From positions 25,581,282 to 25,645,281 of the forward strand of contig OX465600.1 in NCBI GenBank assembly GCA_950022295.1: a stretch of DNA of 64,000 nt, written 5' to 3'. Of the stretch, positions 46,169-58,379 are shown piece after piece. The notes under the pieces were generated by a model, which did no database searches, was not told where the DNA came from, and saw nothing but the letters and a program-made list of their open reading frames with translations. Within the stretch, counting starts at the first letter, position 1; each line of letters starts with the position of its first letter. This DNA is from Bromus sterilis. Taxonomy: Eukaryota; Streptophyta; Magnoliopsida; Poales; Poaceae. Made by a program: the position numbers and the translations under genes.

Positions 46169-47240
46169 TGTCCCGTAAATGCGCAAGCGTTACGCTTCAT
46201 AATATGCTGACCACTAATGCATATTTATCCGCGTAACGCTCACGTACGGGAAGTGACACCTAGGTTAGCGACTTGACGTGCAAAATGGAAGCTAGTGACA
46301 TAAAAAAATGCGAGAGGGAGACGGAGTGCTAGCTCTCCCTCGGCGCGTAGAGGTAGCAGTCGGGCGGCAATGAGATGACGGCGATGGCACTTAGTGGTCC
46401 TCGACGGTCAATGACCCTGCATACACATATCACATAACGACATATCATAGATAAAAATAAACCTAAACTTAGAAAAAAATGAACATTCGCACAAACCCTA
46501 GCAAACCCTAACAAACCTTAACGCTAGAATAAAAATAAAGGGGGGGGGGGAATCCTAACTAGCTAACATTCAAACAAACCCTAGCATTCACGTATACACA
46601 TTTTGAAGCAAACCCTAGCTACATAAAATTCAACAAAACATATCTACCTAAAATTAAAGCAAACCTTAAGAAACCTAAATTGAAGCAATTCCTAGCAAAT
46701 TCTAGCGAACCTAAATTAAATCTACCTAAAATTTAACAAAACAAATCCTAGCAAATCCTATCAAACATAAATTAAAGCTAACTAAAAAAAGGGGACAGAG
46801 AGTACCTGCAGGGGAGCTCGAGCCGTCGCGGGTGGAGGTGGGGAGGGGCCAGCCGCAGGAGGGAGCACGAGGCGTCCCCGGGGATGGGACGGCAGTGGGA
46901 GAGGGCATGGGTGGAGGTGGGGAGGGGCGGTGGCAGTGGGGATGGCGGCTAGCGGCGGTGGGAGGGGGAATGGGTGGAGGTGAGGCCGTCGGGAGGGCGA
47001 CGAGCGGCGGCGGGAGGGGGCAGGGGTGGAGGTGAGGCTGTGGCGGGAGGGGGCAGGGGTGGAGGTGAGGCACGACGGTGGCGGTGAGGAGGGCGGCGAG
47101 CGGCGGCGGGAGGGGGGCTCGGGCGGCTAGGACGGGCGGCCGGCGGGACGGGCGGCGCGCGGGTGGACGGTCGGGCTCGGGCGTGGGGATTCGATTTGGG
47201 GGTGGGGGAGACAACGGTTGACCAGGGGGTCCTGTGTCCG
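46169..47240 (-). promoter_or_regulatory. Probable 5' region of the large CACTA transposase, GC-rich
   Basis: An AT-rich part (46200-46800) with repeated CAAACCCTAGC motifs is followed by a very GC-rich block (46800-47215) built from variants of GGGAGGGGGCAGGGGTGGAGG. The proline-rich minus-strand frame across it is compositional. A GC-rich block sits in the same relative place in the third CACTA (62640-63190). A promoter or first-exon role is inferred from position only. Confidence 0.45.
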
Positions 47241-47335
47241 AATCTGGGGGCGCAGACCTACGTCGACGGCTAACTCTATATATTTTTTTAGTCCGAGATA
47301 CGCCGACGGCCTGGCCGTCGGCTGGTCCATTTTCA
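47241..47335. repeat. Inner copy of CCGTCGGCGTA-type subterminal repeats
   Basis: Three to four copies of the large CACTA's CCGACGGC motif lie here, separated from the right terminus by the 344-bp array. This suggests the array arose within the right subterminal region. Confidence 0.7.
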
Positions 47336-47599
47336 TTTTTTTTGTTTTTTTATTTCTTTATTATTTTATGTTTTCAAGCATGTAAAAATATTTTTTACTT
47401 TTTTACACCATTGTAATAGTTTCTTAGGCATATAAATTATTTTTACACCATTCGCCAACTTTACAAATTATTCTTTTCTGTTTAAAAAAATGGGAAGGCA
47501 AACTTTTGTGCGCCGGAAGGGGGGGCTTCCTTCTGCAACATTGGTTGCCATCTCAAAACACATGCGTGTGCCAAATATGGGCTCCGTTCGACAAACTAT

Positions 47600-50500
47600 G
47601 CGGTTTTCCAGTGATTTCGACGCTCCGGCGGTCTTCCTCCGTTAAACCCTAGATCGGGGGGACCCACAGCTCTACCCTTATAGCTTTCTCCGTACGAGGG
47701 GTGACCAATGGAATTTTTTCTCTATCTATGTTTGTTTACCACATATGTAATGGAAAACAAATGTTGGGCCTATTCCGGCCCTGCGACGGTCATTCACCTC
47801 CGAAACACTAGATCGGCGGGCCCCATAAATCTACCCTTATAGATTTCTCCGTACGAGGATGGACCAATGGACTTTTTTATCTATCTATGTTTGTTTAGCA
47901 CATATGTAAATGGAAAACCATGGTTGAACACATTTCACCACATTATTCACACCGGTATACCCGTACCGGGAGTTTCCACATACGGATCGACGATTTTACT
48001 AAGTGTTAGCCCATGTCCGTGAACAACGTCAGACACATGACCTACATATGCCATCTACAAACATTAAATCACACTTATAAACATAACCTAGCTCCACATG
48101 CAGGTTTTCCAATGATTCCGGCCCTCCGACGGTCATTCACCTCCGAAACCCTAGATAGGGGGGCCCGCAGATCTACCCTTATAGCTTTCTCCGTACGAGG
48201 ATGTACCAATGGACTTTTTTATCTATCTATGTTTTTTTAGCACATATGTACATGGAAAACCATGGTTGAACATATTTCACCACATTATTCACACCGGTAT
48301 ACCCGTACCGGGAGTTTCCACATACGGATCGACGATTTTACTAAGTGTTAGCCCATGTCCGTGAACAACGTCAGACACATGACCTACATATGCCATCTAC
48401 AAACATTAAATCACACTTATAAACATAACCTAGCTCCACATGCAGGTTTTCCAATGATTTCGGCCCTCCGACGGTCATTCACCTCTGAAACCCTAGATCG
48501 GGGGGGGGCGCATATCTACCCTTATAGCTTTCTCCGTACGAGGATGGACCAATGGACTTTTTTATCTATCTATGTTTGTTTAGCACATATGTACATGGAA
48601 AACCATGGTTGAACACATTTCACCACATTATTCACACCGGTAGACCCGTACCGGGAGTTTCCACATACAGATCGACGATTTTACTAAGTGTTAGCCCATG
48701 TCCGTGAACAACGTCAGACACATGACCTACATATGCCATCTACAAACATTAAATCACACTTATAAACATAACCTAGCTCCACATGCAGGTTTTCCAATGA
48801 TTCTGGCCCTCCGACGGTCATTCACCTCCGAAACCCTAGATAGGGGGGCCCGCAGATCTACCCTTATAGCTTTCTCCGTACGAGGATGTACCTATGGAAT
48901 TTTTTATCTATCTATGTTTTTTTAGCACATATGTACATGGAAAACCATGGTTGAACATATTTCACCACATTATTCACACCGGTATACCCGTACCGGGAGT
49001 TTCCACATACGGATCGACGATTTTACTAAGTGTTAGCCCATGTCCGTGAACAACGTCACACACATGACCTACATATGCCATCTACAAACATTAAATCACA
49101 CTTATAAACATAACCTAGCTCCACATGCAGGTTTTCCAATGATTTCGGCCCTCCGACGGTCATTCACCTCTGAAACCCTAGATCGGGGGGGGGGGGGCGC
49201 ATATCTACCCTTATAGCTTTCTCCGTACGAGAATGGACCAATGGACTTTTTTATCTATCTATGTTTGTTTAGCACATATGTACATGGAAAACCATGGTTG
49301 AACACATTTCACCACATTATTCACACCGGTAGACCCGTACCGGGAGTTTCCACATACAGATCGAGGATTTTACTAAGTGTTAGCCCATGTCCGTGAACAA
49401 CGTCAGACACATGACCTACATATGCCATATACAAACATTAAATCACACTTATAAACATAACCTAGCTCCACATGCAGGTTTTCCAACGATTCCGGCCATC
49501 CGACGGTCATTCACCTCCGAAACCCTAGATCGGGGGGGCCCGCAGATCTACCCTAATAGCTTTCTCCGTACGAGGATGGACCAATGTACTTTTTAATCTA
49601 TATATGTTTGTTTAGCACATATGTACATGTAAAACCAAGGTTGAACACATTTCACCACATTATTCACACCGGTAGACCCGTACCGGGAGTTTCCACATAC
49701 GGATCGACGATTTTACTAAGTGTTAGCCCATGTCCGTGAACAACGTCAGACACATGACCTACATATGCCATCTACAAACATTAAATCACATTTATAAACA
49801 TAACCTAGCTCCACATGCAGGTTTTCCAATGATTCCGGCCCTCCGACGGTCATTCACCTCCGAAACCCTAGATCGGGGGGGGCCCCGCATATCTACCCTT
49901 ATAGCTATCTCCGTACGAGGATGGACCAATGGACTTTTTTTATCTATCTATGTTTGTTTAGCACATACGTACATGGAAAACCGTGGTTGAACACATTTCA
50001 CCACATTATTCACACCGGTAGACCCTTACCGGAAGTTTCCACATACGGATTGACGATTTTACTAAGTGTTAGCCCATGTCCATGAACAACGTCAGACACA
50101 TGACCTACATGTGCCATCTACAAACATTAAATCACACTTATAAACATAACCTAGCTCCACATGCAGGTTTTCCAATGATTCCGGCGCTCCGACGGTCATT
50201 CACCTCCGAAACCCTAGATCAGGGGGGGGGGGCGCAGATCTACCCTTATAGCTTTCTCCGTACGAGGATGGACCAATGGACTTTTTTATCTATCTATGTT
50301 TGTTTAGCACATCTGTACATGGAAAACCATAGTTGAACACATTTCACCACATTATTCACACCGGTAGACCCGTACCGGGAGTTTCCACATACAAATCGAC
50401 GATTTTACTAAGTGTTAGCCCATGTCCGTGAACAACGTCAGACACATGACCTACATATGCCATCTACAAACATTAAATCACAGTTATAAACATAACCTAG

Positions 50501-53500
50501 CTCCACATGCAGGTTTTCCATGATTCCGGCCCTCCGACGGTCATTCACCTTCGAAACCCTAGATCGGGTGGGCCCGCAGATCTACCCTTATAGCTTTCTC
50601 CGTACGAGGATGGACCAATGGACTTTTTTTTATCTATCTATGTTTGTTTAGCACATACGTACATGTAAACCGTGGTTGAACACATTTCACCACATTATTC
50701 ACACCGGTAGACCCTTACCGGAAGTTTCCACATACGGATTGACGATTTTACTAAGTGTTAGCCCATGTCCGTGAACAACGTCAGACACATGACCTACATA
50801 TGCCATCTACAAACATTAAATCACACTTATAAACATAACCTAGCTCCATATGCAGGTTTTCCAATGATTCCGGCTCTCCGACGGTCATTCACCTCCGAAA
50901 CCCTAGATCGGAGGGGGGGGCGCGGATCTACCCTTATAGCTTTCTCCGTACGAGGATGGACCAATGGACTTTTTTTATCTATGTATGTTTGTTTTGCACA
51001 TAAGTACATGGAAAACCATGGTTGAACACATTTCACCACATTATTCACACCGGTAGACCCGTACCTGGAGTTTCCACATAAAGATCGACGATTTTACTAA
51101 GTGTTAGCCCATGTCCGTGAACAACGTCAGACACATGACCTACATATGCCATCTACAAACATTAAATCACACTTATAAACATAACCTAGCTCCACATGCA
51201 GGTTTTCCAATGATTCCGGCCCTCCGACGGTCATTCACCTCTGAAACCTAGATCGGGTGGGCCCGCAGATCTACCCTTATAGCTTTCTCCGTACGAGGAT
51301 GGACCAATGGACTTTTTTATCTATCTATGTTTGTTTAGCACATATGTACATGGAAAACCATGGTTGAACACATTTCACCACATTATTCACACTGGTAGAC
51401 CCGTACCGGGAGTTTCCACATACGGATCGACGATTTTTCTAAGTGTTAGCCCATGTCCGTGAACAACGTCAGACACATGACCTACATATGCCATCTACAA
51501 ACATTAAATCACACTTATAAACATAACCTAGCTCCACATGCAGGTTTTCCAATGATTCCGGCCCTCCGACGGTCATTCACCTCCGAAACCCTAGATCGGG
51601 GGGCCCCGCAGATCTACCTTATAGCTTTCTCCGTACGAGGATGGACCAATGGACTTTTTTTATCTATCTATGTTTGTTTAGCACATATGTACATGGAAAA
51701 CCATGGTTGAACACATTTCACCACATTATTCACACTGGTAGACCCGTACCGGGAGTTTCCACATACGGATCGACGATTTTACTAAGTGTTAGCCCATGTC
51801 CGTGAACAACGTCAGACACATGACCTACATATGCCATCTACAAACATTAAATCACACTTATAAACATAACCTAGCTCCACATGCAGGTTTTCCAATGATT
51901 CCGGCCCTCCGACGGTCATTCACCTCCGAAACCCTAGATCGGGGGGGGGGGGGGCGCAGATCTACCCTTATAGCTTTCTCCGTACGAGGATGGACCAATG
52001 GACTTTTTTTTATCTATCTATGTTTGTTTAGCACATACGTACATGTAAACCGTGGTTGAACACATTTCACCACATTATTCACACCGGTAGACCCTTTCCG
52101 GAAGTTTCCACATACGGATTGACGATTTTACTAAGTGTTAGCCCATGTCCATGAACAACGTCAGACACATGACCTACATGTGCCATCTACAAACATTAAA
52201 TCACACTTATAAACATAACCTAGCTCCACATGCAGGTTTTCCAATGATTCCGGCGCTCCGACGGTCATTCACCTCCGAAACCCTAGATCAGGGGGGGGCG
52301 CAGATCTACCCTTATAGCTTTCTCCGTACGAGGATGGACCAATGGACTTTTTTATCTATCTATGTTTGTTTAGCACATCTGTACATGGAAAACCATAGTT
52401 GAACACATTTCACCACATTATTCACACCGGTAGACCCGTACCGGGAGTTTCCACATACAAATCGACGATTTTACTAAGTGTTAGCCCATGTCCGTGAACA
52501 ACGTCAGACACATGACCTACATATGCCATCTACAAACATTAAATCACAGTTATAAACATAACCTAGCTCCACATGCAGGTTTTCCATGATTCCGGCCCTC
52601 CGACGGTCATTCACCTTCGAAACCCTAGATCGGGTGGGCCCGCAGATCTACCCTTATAGCTTTCTCCGTACGAGGATGGACCAATGGACTTTTTTTTATC
52701 TATCTATGTTTGTTTAGCACATACGTACATGTAAACCGTGGTTGAACACATTTCACCACATTATTCACACCGGTAGACCCTTACCGGAAGTTTCCACATA
52801 CGGATTGACGATTTTACTAAGTGTTAGCCCATGTCCGTGAACAACGTCAGACACATGACCTACATATGCCATCTACAAACATTAAATCACACTTATAAAC
52901 ATAACCTAGCTCCATATGCAGGTTTTCCAATGATTCCGGCTCTCCGACGGTCATTCACCTCCGAAACCCTAGATCGGAGGGGGGGGCGCGGATCTACCCT
53001 TATAGCTTTCTCCGTACGAGGATGGACCAATGGACTTTTTTTATCTATGTATGTTTGTTTTGCACATAAGTACATGGAAAACCATGGTTGAACACATTTC
53101 ACCACATTATTCACACCGGTAGACCCGTACCTGGAGTTTCCACATAAAGATCGACGATTTTACTAAGTGTTAGCCCATGTCCGTGAACAACGTCAGACAC
53201 ATGACCTACATATGCCATCTACAAACATTAAATCACACTTATAAACATAACCTAGCTCCACATGCAGGTTTTCCAATGATTCCGGCCCTCCGACGGTCAT
53301 TCACCTCTGAAACCTAGATCGGGTGGGCCCGCAGATCTACCCTTATAGCTTTCTCCGTACGAGGATGGACCAATGGACTTTTTTATCTATCTATGTTTGT
53401 TTAGCACATATGTACATGGAAAACCATGGTTGAACACATTTCACCACATTATTCACACTGGTAGACCCGTACCGGGAGTTTCCACATACGGATCGACGAT

Positions 53501-54800
53501 TTTTCTAAGTGTTAGCCCATGTCCGTGAACAACGTCAGACACATGACCTACATATGCCATCTACAAACATTAAATCACACTTATAAACATAACCTAGCTC
53601 CACATGCAGGTTTTCCAATGATTCCGGCCCTCCGACGGTCATTCACCTCCGAAACCCTAGATCGGGGGGCCCCGCAGATCTACCTTATAGCTTTCTCCGT
53701 ACGAGGATGGACCAATGGACTTTTTTTATCTATCTATGTTTGTTTAGCACATATGTACATGGAAAACCATGGTTGAACACATTTCACCACATTATTCACA
53801 CTGGTAGACCCGTACCGGGAGTTTCCACATACGGATCGACGATTTTACTAAGTGTTAGCCCATGTCCGTGAACAACGTCAGACACATGACCTACATATGC
53901 CATCTACAAACATTAAATCACACTTATAAACATAACCTAGCTCCACATGCAGGTTTTCCAATGATTCCGGCCCTCCGACGGTCATTCACCTCCGAAACCC
54001 TAGATCGGGGGGGGGGGGGCGCAGATCTACCCTTATAGCTTTCTCCGTACGAGGATGGACCAATGGACTTTTTTATCTATCTATGTTTGTTTAGCACATC
54101 TGTACATGGAAAACCATAGTTGAACACATTTCACCACATTATTCACATCGGTAGACCCGTACCGGGAGTTTCCACATACAAATCGACGATTTTACTAAGT
54201 GTTAGCCCATGTCCGTGAACAACGTCAGACACATGACCTACATATGCCATCTACAAACATTAAATCACACTATGGGCCTTCCACCCCACTTTTACACATA
54301 CCCTAGGTCCACATGCAAGTTTTGTACGATTCCGACGCTTCAGCGGTAATTCACGTGTTACATCCTGTTCCAGAGGGGGGGTGTGGAGGTCTACCCCTAT
54401 AGCTTTCTTCGCACGATGTTCCAACAATGTATTTTTTTTGTATGTTGAGCTTTTTTAGGACATAACTACATGGAAAACAAGGTTAGGACCTTGTAACACA
54501 TCGTAGCCCCCGGTAAACCCACAAACGGGTGTATTCCACACCTACATGCATGTCCATGACTTTGCATATATAGTGTTATCGCATGAATGTGGAGATTGTC
54601 ACACCAAGGAGCTAGACATTGCATTTATGCATGGATCTTACACCATACTTGGACACATACCCTATACATGCAAGTTCATGCGGTACTACGGTGCTCTGGC
54701 GGTCTTTCTTCACCGAAACCCGGCCTAGTTCGGGCGCGAGGGCCGGTGTGCGGAGGGGGCGGCGGTTTACCCTTATAGCTTTCTCCGCACGAGATACAAC
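47600..54800 (+). repeat. 344-bp tandem repeat array with a six-unit higher-order duplication
   Basis: The marker ATGTCCGTGAACAACGTC (or ATGTCCATGAACAACGTC) begins at 48013, 48355, 48698, 49040, 49387, 49730, 50076, 50422, 50765, 51111, 51453, 51796, 52145, 52488, 52831, 53177, 53519, 53862 and 54209. That is 19 unit starts with a mean spacing of 344.2 bases. Units are nearly identical in the centre and clearly diverged at both edges (47600-48005 and 54270-54800). Units from about 49990-52050 recur at about 52060-54055 with a 2066-bp offset. Each unit has a poly-G tract of variable length and a short frame that is not a multiple of the unit length. Confidence 0.95.
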
Positions 54801-55024
54801 TGTAGAGCATACATATTAATATAGTAATAGTAGCATAATATATTTTAATTTAGTATTATAATTTATTAATATATCATTTTATGTATTAATTAGTAGACAC
54901 AAAAAGAATAAAGAGGCGTATATCGAGGGTTGAAATGAGATGATATATATTATAATCCCATTTCCAATATTATTTTATGTATTATTAATATAAGATTAAA
55001 CGGTTAAACAAAAAAAGGAAAAAT

Positions 55025-55279
55025 GAAAATAGGGCCTACGCCGACGGCCAAACGCCGGGGCCGTCGGCGTAGCCTCCACTGGCTAACGGGGTTATCGCCC
55101 GCCGTCACCGGGGTCCACCCGACAGGCCTTTCGCCGACGGCTTGACGTACGCCGACGGCATCCCTCGGCGTAAAGTGGACCTACGCCGACAGTGGCCCTC
55201 GGCCTAAAGAGGCCTACGCCGACGGCTTTGGGACGCCGACGGAGATTGGCCGTAGGCGTCAACCGCCTCTCCCGTAGTG
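55025..55279. repeat. Right subterminal repeat cluster of the large CACTA
   Basis: Multiple TACGCCGACGG / CCGTCGGCGTA copies lead to the terminus CCGCCTCTCCCGTAGTG. An AT-rich 230-base stretch (54795-55024) without features separates it from the tandem array. Confidence 0.88.
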
Positions 55280-55344
55280 AGTCCATATCGAGGGAGATCC
55301 CTTCCCTTCCGAACAACACGTTTTATGTACCTTAATTTTTAAGA

Positions 55345-55992
55345 TAACTAGACGATACCCCGCACGTTGTTGCAGAAATGGTTTGCCATATATTTCAATA
55401 AAATTTGAATATGTGCAATTTAAATATTTATATTAATAAAATATGAATCAAAAACTGAAAATACATACAACTTATTATATTTGATTATATATAGTTATAT
55501 TATTTATTGAACATAAGTAGAGTAATAGAATGAAAAATATTTTTGCATGCATGCATGTGTGGTGGTGAATCTTATCTCATGCATGGTTGCATAGTGAGGT
55601 GGGCATTATCCTAACCATAATTATGTGATGATGTGGCATGCTTACATGTTGAGATAAATTAGTTAGTGAAGATCACTCTCTTAGGTATACTAGAAGATTG
55701 CCATGCGCGTTGGAGCGAAAATATCTATAATCACTCTACAATGTAAATTGAAAGGGTATAAGATGTGTGCAAATAAAAGTGAATGACATGGACCAATGAT
55801 TGGATACAATAGTGGATGATGTGGATAGCTTGCGTGTTGAGATACATACCCTAAATGCATCTTAGTAGGATTTTATTAGTGGATGACATAGACAAATGAT
55901 TGGCTACAATAGTGGATGATGTGGATAGCTTGAATGTTGAGATTGACACCATAAATGCATCTTAGTGGGGTTTTGCTTTATAGGAGATATAG
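55345..55992. mobile_element. Unclassified grass repeat with ACCCCGCACGTTG end
   Basis: Starts AACTAGACGATACCCCGCAC and ends GCTTTATAGGAGATATAGA, end sequences common in grass genomes. TTTAAGA at both borders (55338-55344 and 55993-55999) may be a 7-bp target duplication. Inside, a segment of about 100 bp is tandemly duplicated (about 55776-55875 and 55880-55975). Confidence 0.45.
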
Positions 55993-55999
55993 ATTTAAG

Positions 56000-56560
56000 A
56001 CGATGAACAAAGCTCAGATTCCCCGAGGAGCTTATTTGAAGACTGATCCAAGGCCTACTAACAATGTTCTATATAAGAGGCCTCTCATCATGCATGTTCT
56101 GACCTCTTGGGCCGGGTCATGGATCTCTTGAAGAATTCCATCATGAACCATTTGGCGAGGCCTAGGTACATATGAAAAGAAAGCTTCTTGAATACTTATC
56201 CTAGAAGACAAGATGATCGAATCATAGAGGATACAATCTCATTAATCGTAGCCAACAAGGATACATGCATGTAACCCTAGGATCTCCTAATGTAGTATAT
56301 AAGTCGAGGGGTCTTGGCTTGTATGATCACATCATCAATCTCTCGGAACATGGTAATTTGTGACGCACCACAATATTATTGAAAACAAGCAAGAGTGGGG
56401 TTTTATCTCCTCGGCAAGCCTGAACCTGGGTAACTCATCATTTTCTATTACCACCGACTCTTGATCATCTAGGTCACAATAACATCTTGAGGGATATGCC
56501 GGAATCACCTCAACACTAAGTTTCAGGAATCCTAGAAACAAATGAAACTTGGTAAGATTT
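56000..56560. repeat. LTR-like fragment
   Basis: Contains GTATATAAGTCGAGGGGTC followed by an ATCAATCTCTCGGAACATGG-like stretch, which resembles the promoter and 3' end of a grass Gypsy LTR. No ends or partner LTR were found. The stretch 56561-56867 is AT-rich and shows nothing recognisable. Confidence 0.3.
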
Positions 56561-57599
56561 AGTGATTCCCTGCACGGTTTTTATTTTTGGTTTCTGAAAC
56601 TTAATGATTTTTCACTCATTTCTATTAATAATTTCAATATTAACAGTGATTTTGTCACTTGGTAGAAACTTATCCAATTCTAAAAATTTGTCTAAACATA
56701 TTGAAAGTTGTCTCATTTCAAAATCCATGTCATTAGCAACATGAATTTGTAAATAAAAATTAAATTAGACTTGTCGTTGAAAAGATATGGAAGATTCAAA
56801 TTTTTAAAATCATGGAAGGTGGGATAAATGATGCTACCAAAAGTTGCGCGCATGAGAAGCGATCCTAGATTAGATGGTTACGATCCTTATGATGGGATCA
56901 TCCCACAAGGGTTCGAGTCCTAAGCTTAACATTGGTGGACGCATTTTTCTAAATTTATTTCAAGCTTTTCAGCAATGTCCGTTCAGTGGGAGGAGAAGTT
57001 CCGATCGACTATCAGACTCCTTTGTTGACTTCATTCATTTCAAGATTTTGTGTCCATCAGCATCTCAGAGATGCTCACACTAGTGGAATTCGCTAGTTTG
57101 CCGTCAGCCAAGGCTGACGGCAAATGCATGTAACCCCGACGGCAACGGCTTTGCCGTCCGTGTACTGACGGCAACGAAGCTAGCCACGATTTTATCGGCA
57201 AAGTGCTTCTTTGCCGTCAGCCCAAAATCGACCGACGGCATCGGCTTTGCCGTCAGCTGGCCAGGCCGTGCTGACGGCAAAGAGGCTTGACGGCAACCGC
57301 GTGAGCCAACCCCCCGTTAGGCGTTAACGGCAGCCTTTGTCGTCAGCCGTCTTATGGGCTGACGGCAAAGAGACCTAGTCAGGTGGGCCCAAGGTGTCAT
57401 GCCCGGCACTAACATGCCATGTGGGTCCCCTCTTTGCCGTCAGCTCGGCAGATGGCTGACGGCAAAGCAAAAAAACCTGGGCACTTGCTACTGCCAGATT
57501 GAACAGGCTGCCGCCACGTGTCCCCTTTGCCGTCAGCCCACTGACGGCAAAGGCTTTGCCGTCGGCTGGTTGACGACAAAGACCCAACCAATTTTTTTA

Positions 57600-58379
57600 T
57601 ATATTTGTTTTCTGTTAATTTCCTGCATTTGCAAAAGCATATATATAAACAGCAATACATATATTTATTCTGGACCTAAACAGCACACAGCAAGTGCATC
57701 ATATCACAAAATCCAACACAAATAGTCCATCACAATGTGCATCACAAATTGTAACATAAACAGAAGTGCATCACAAGTGCATCACAAAGTGTAACATAGA
57801 CAAAAGTGCATCAAAGTTTAACATATATAGACAAGCTAGTGCATCACACTAGAAAAGAGTCTAGTCGAGCATCCATCCATATGCATATATCAAAATCTGC
57901 AAAATGAAAAGATTTTGATGTTACGGAAATGAAAAAATACAATAAGAAGTAATCTAAATTAAGCTAAGCAATTAGAATAAGAAGAATGAGAAGAAGAAGA
58001 AGAATAAGAAGAAGAAGATGGAGAAAAACAAAGAAGAGAACAAGGAAGAATAAGAAGATTTTTTCTTCTTATTCTATCTTTTTCTCCTCTTTCTTCATCT
58101 CTTCTTTGTTCTTCTCTTCTTTTTTCTTTTTAAGCTTTTTAAACTAATTATGTCATTTTTGAGCTCTATTATAAGCTAATTATGCCATTTTAGCTTTATC
58201 AACTAATTATGTCATGTTTGTACCAAATAAGCAAAGTATATATCATTTTTGAGGTAAGTAAGCTAATTATGTTAATTTTTTTGGCTAACTAGCATTTACG
58301 AAGCTAACTAAAACATGACATCATCTAAATTGAGCTAACCAATAAGAAGAAGGAGAGGAATAACTTACCGAAGGCCACC
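57600..58379. other. AT-rich internal region of the third CACTA, no gene
   Basis: Repeated GTGCATCACAAAGTGTAACATA motifs lie at 57730-57850. An A/G-rich tract (57970-58060) is followed by its T/C-rich counterpart (58055-58130), forming an imperfect long inverted repeat. Several ATTATGTCATTTT motifs follow. Nothing codes for a recognisable protein. Confidence 0.6.

Larger units (their letters stand above)
29962..55279 (-). mobile_element. Large CACTA (En/Spm-type) transposon with nested insertions, 25.3 kb
   Basis: The left terminus CACTACGGGACGGCGGGC and the inverted right terminus CACTACGGGAGAGGCGG are flanked by the 3-bp duplication AGT (29959-29961 and 55280-55282). Subterminal repeats of CCGTCGGCGTA in both orientations crowd both ends. 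Two minus-strand genes, TNP2-type transposase and Transposase_24-type, are recognisable but broken. Nested inside are an Athila-like retrotransposon (34548-about 40880), a second CACTA (42967-45884) and a 344-bp satellite-like array (about 47600-54800). Confidence 0.92.
29668..55319 (-). pseudogene. RNase H-like (RVT_3) domain pseudogene split by the 25-kb CACTA element
   Basis: The minus-strand pieces 55319-55280 (FGREGISLDMD) and 29961-29668 join across the CACTA insertion. Joined, they read as the ribonuclease-H-like domain seen in plant non-LTR retrotransposons and their derived genes: LETDSLEAARMIS, then a basic segment followed by VSHELARIGR, then CLRSGPEGVINIC and a stop at 29668. One in-frame TGA interrupts it between ARN and VSH. 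The upstream part is lost at about 55320. It is more likely a LINE remnant than a host gene, but solo RVT_3 genes also occur in grasses. Confidence 0.7.

Noticed and set aside
46726..47214. Proline-rich minus-strand frame of 162 codons
   Set aside because: Explained by the short GC-rich repeats; no recognisable domain.
48013..54270. CRISPR-like array
   Set aside because: Units of 344 bp with no short repeat/spacer alternation; eukaryotic satellite-type structure.
48013..54300. Repeated 75-87-codon frame MSVNNVRHMTYICHLQ... in most array units
   Set aside because: The 344-bp unit is not a multiple of three, the frame ends differ with every poly-G change, there is no homology and no splicing logic. 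It is conserved only because the DNA unit is conserved.
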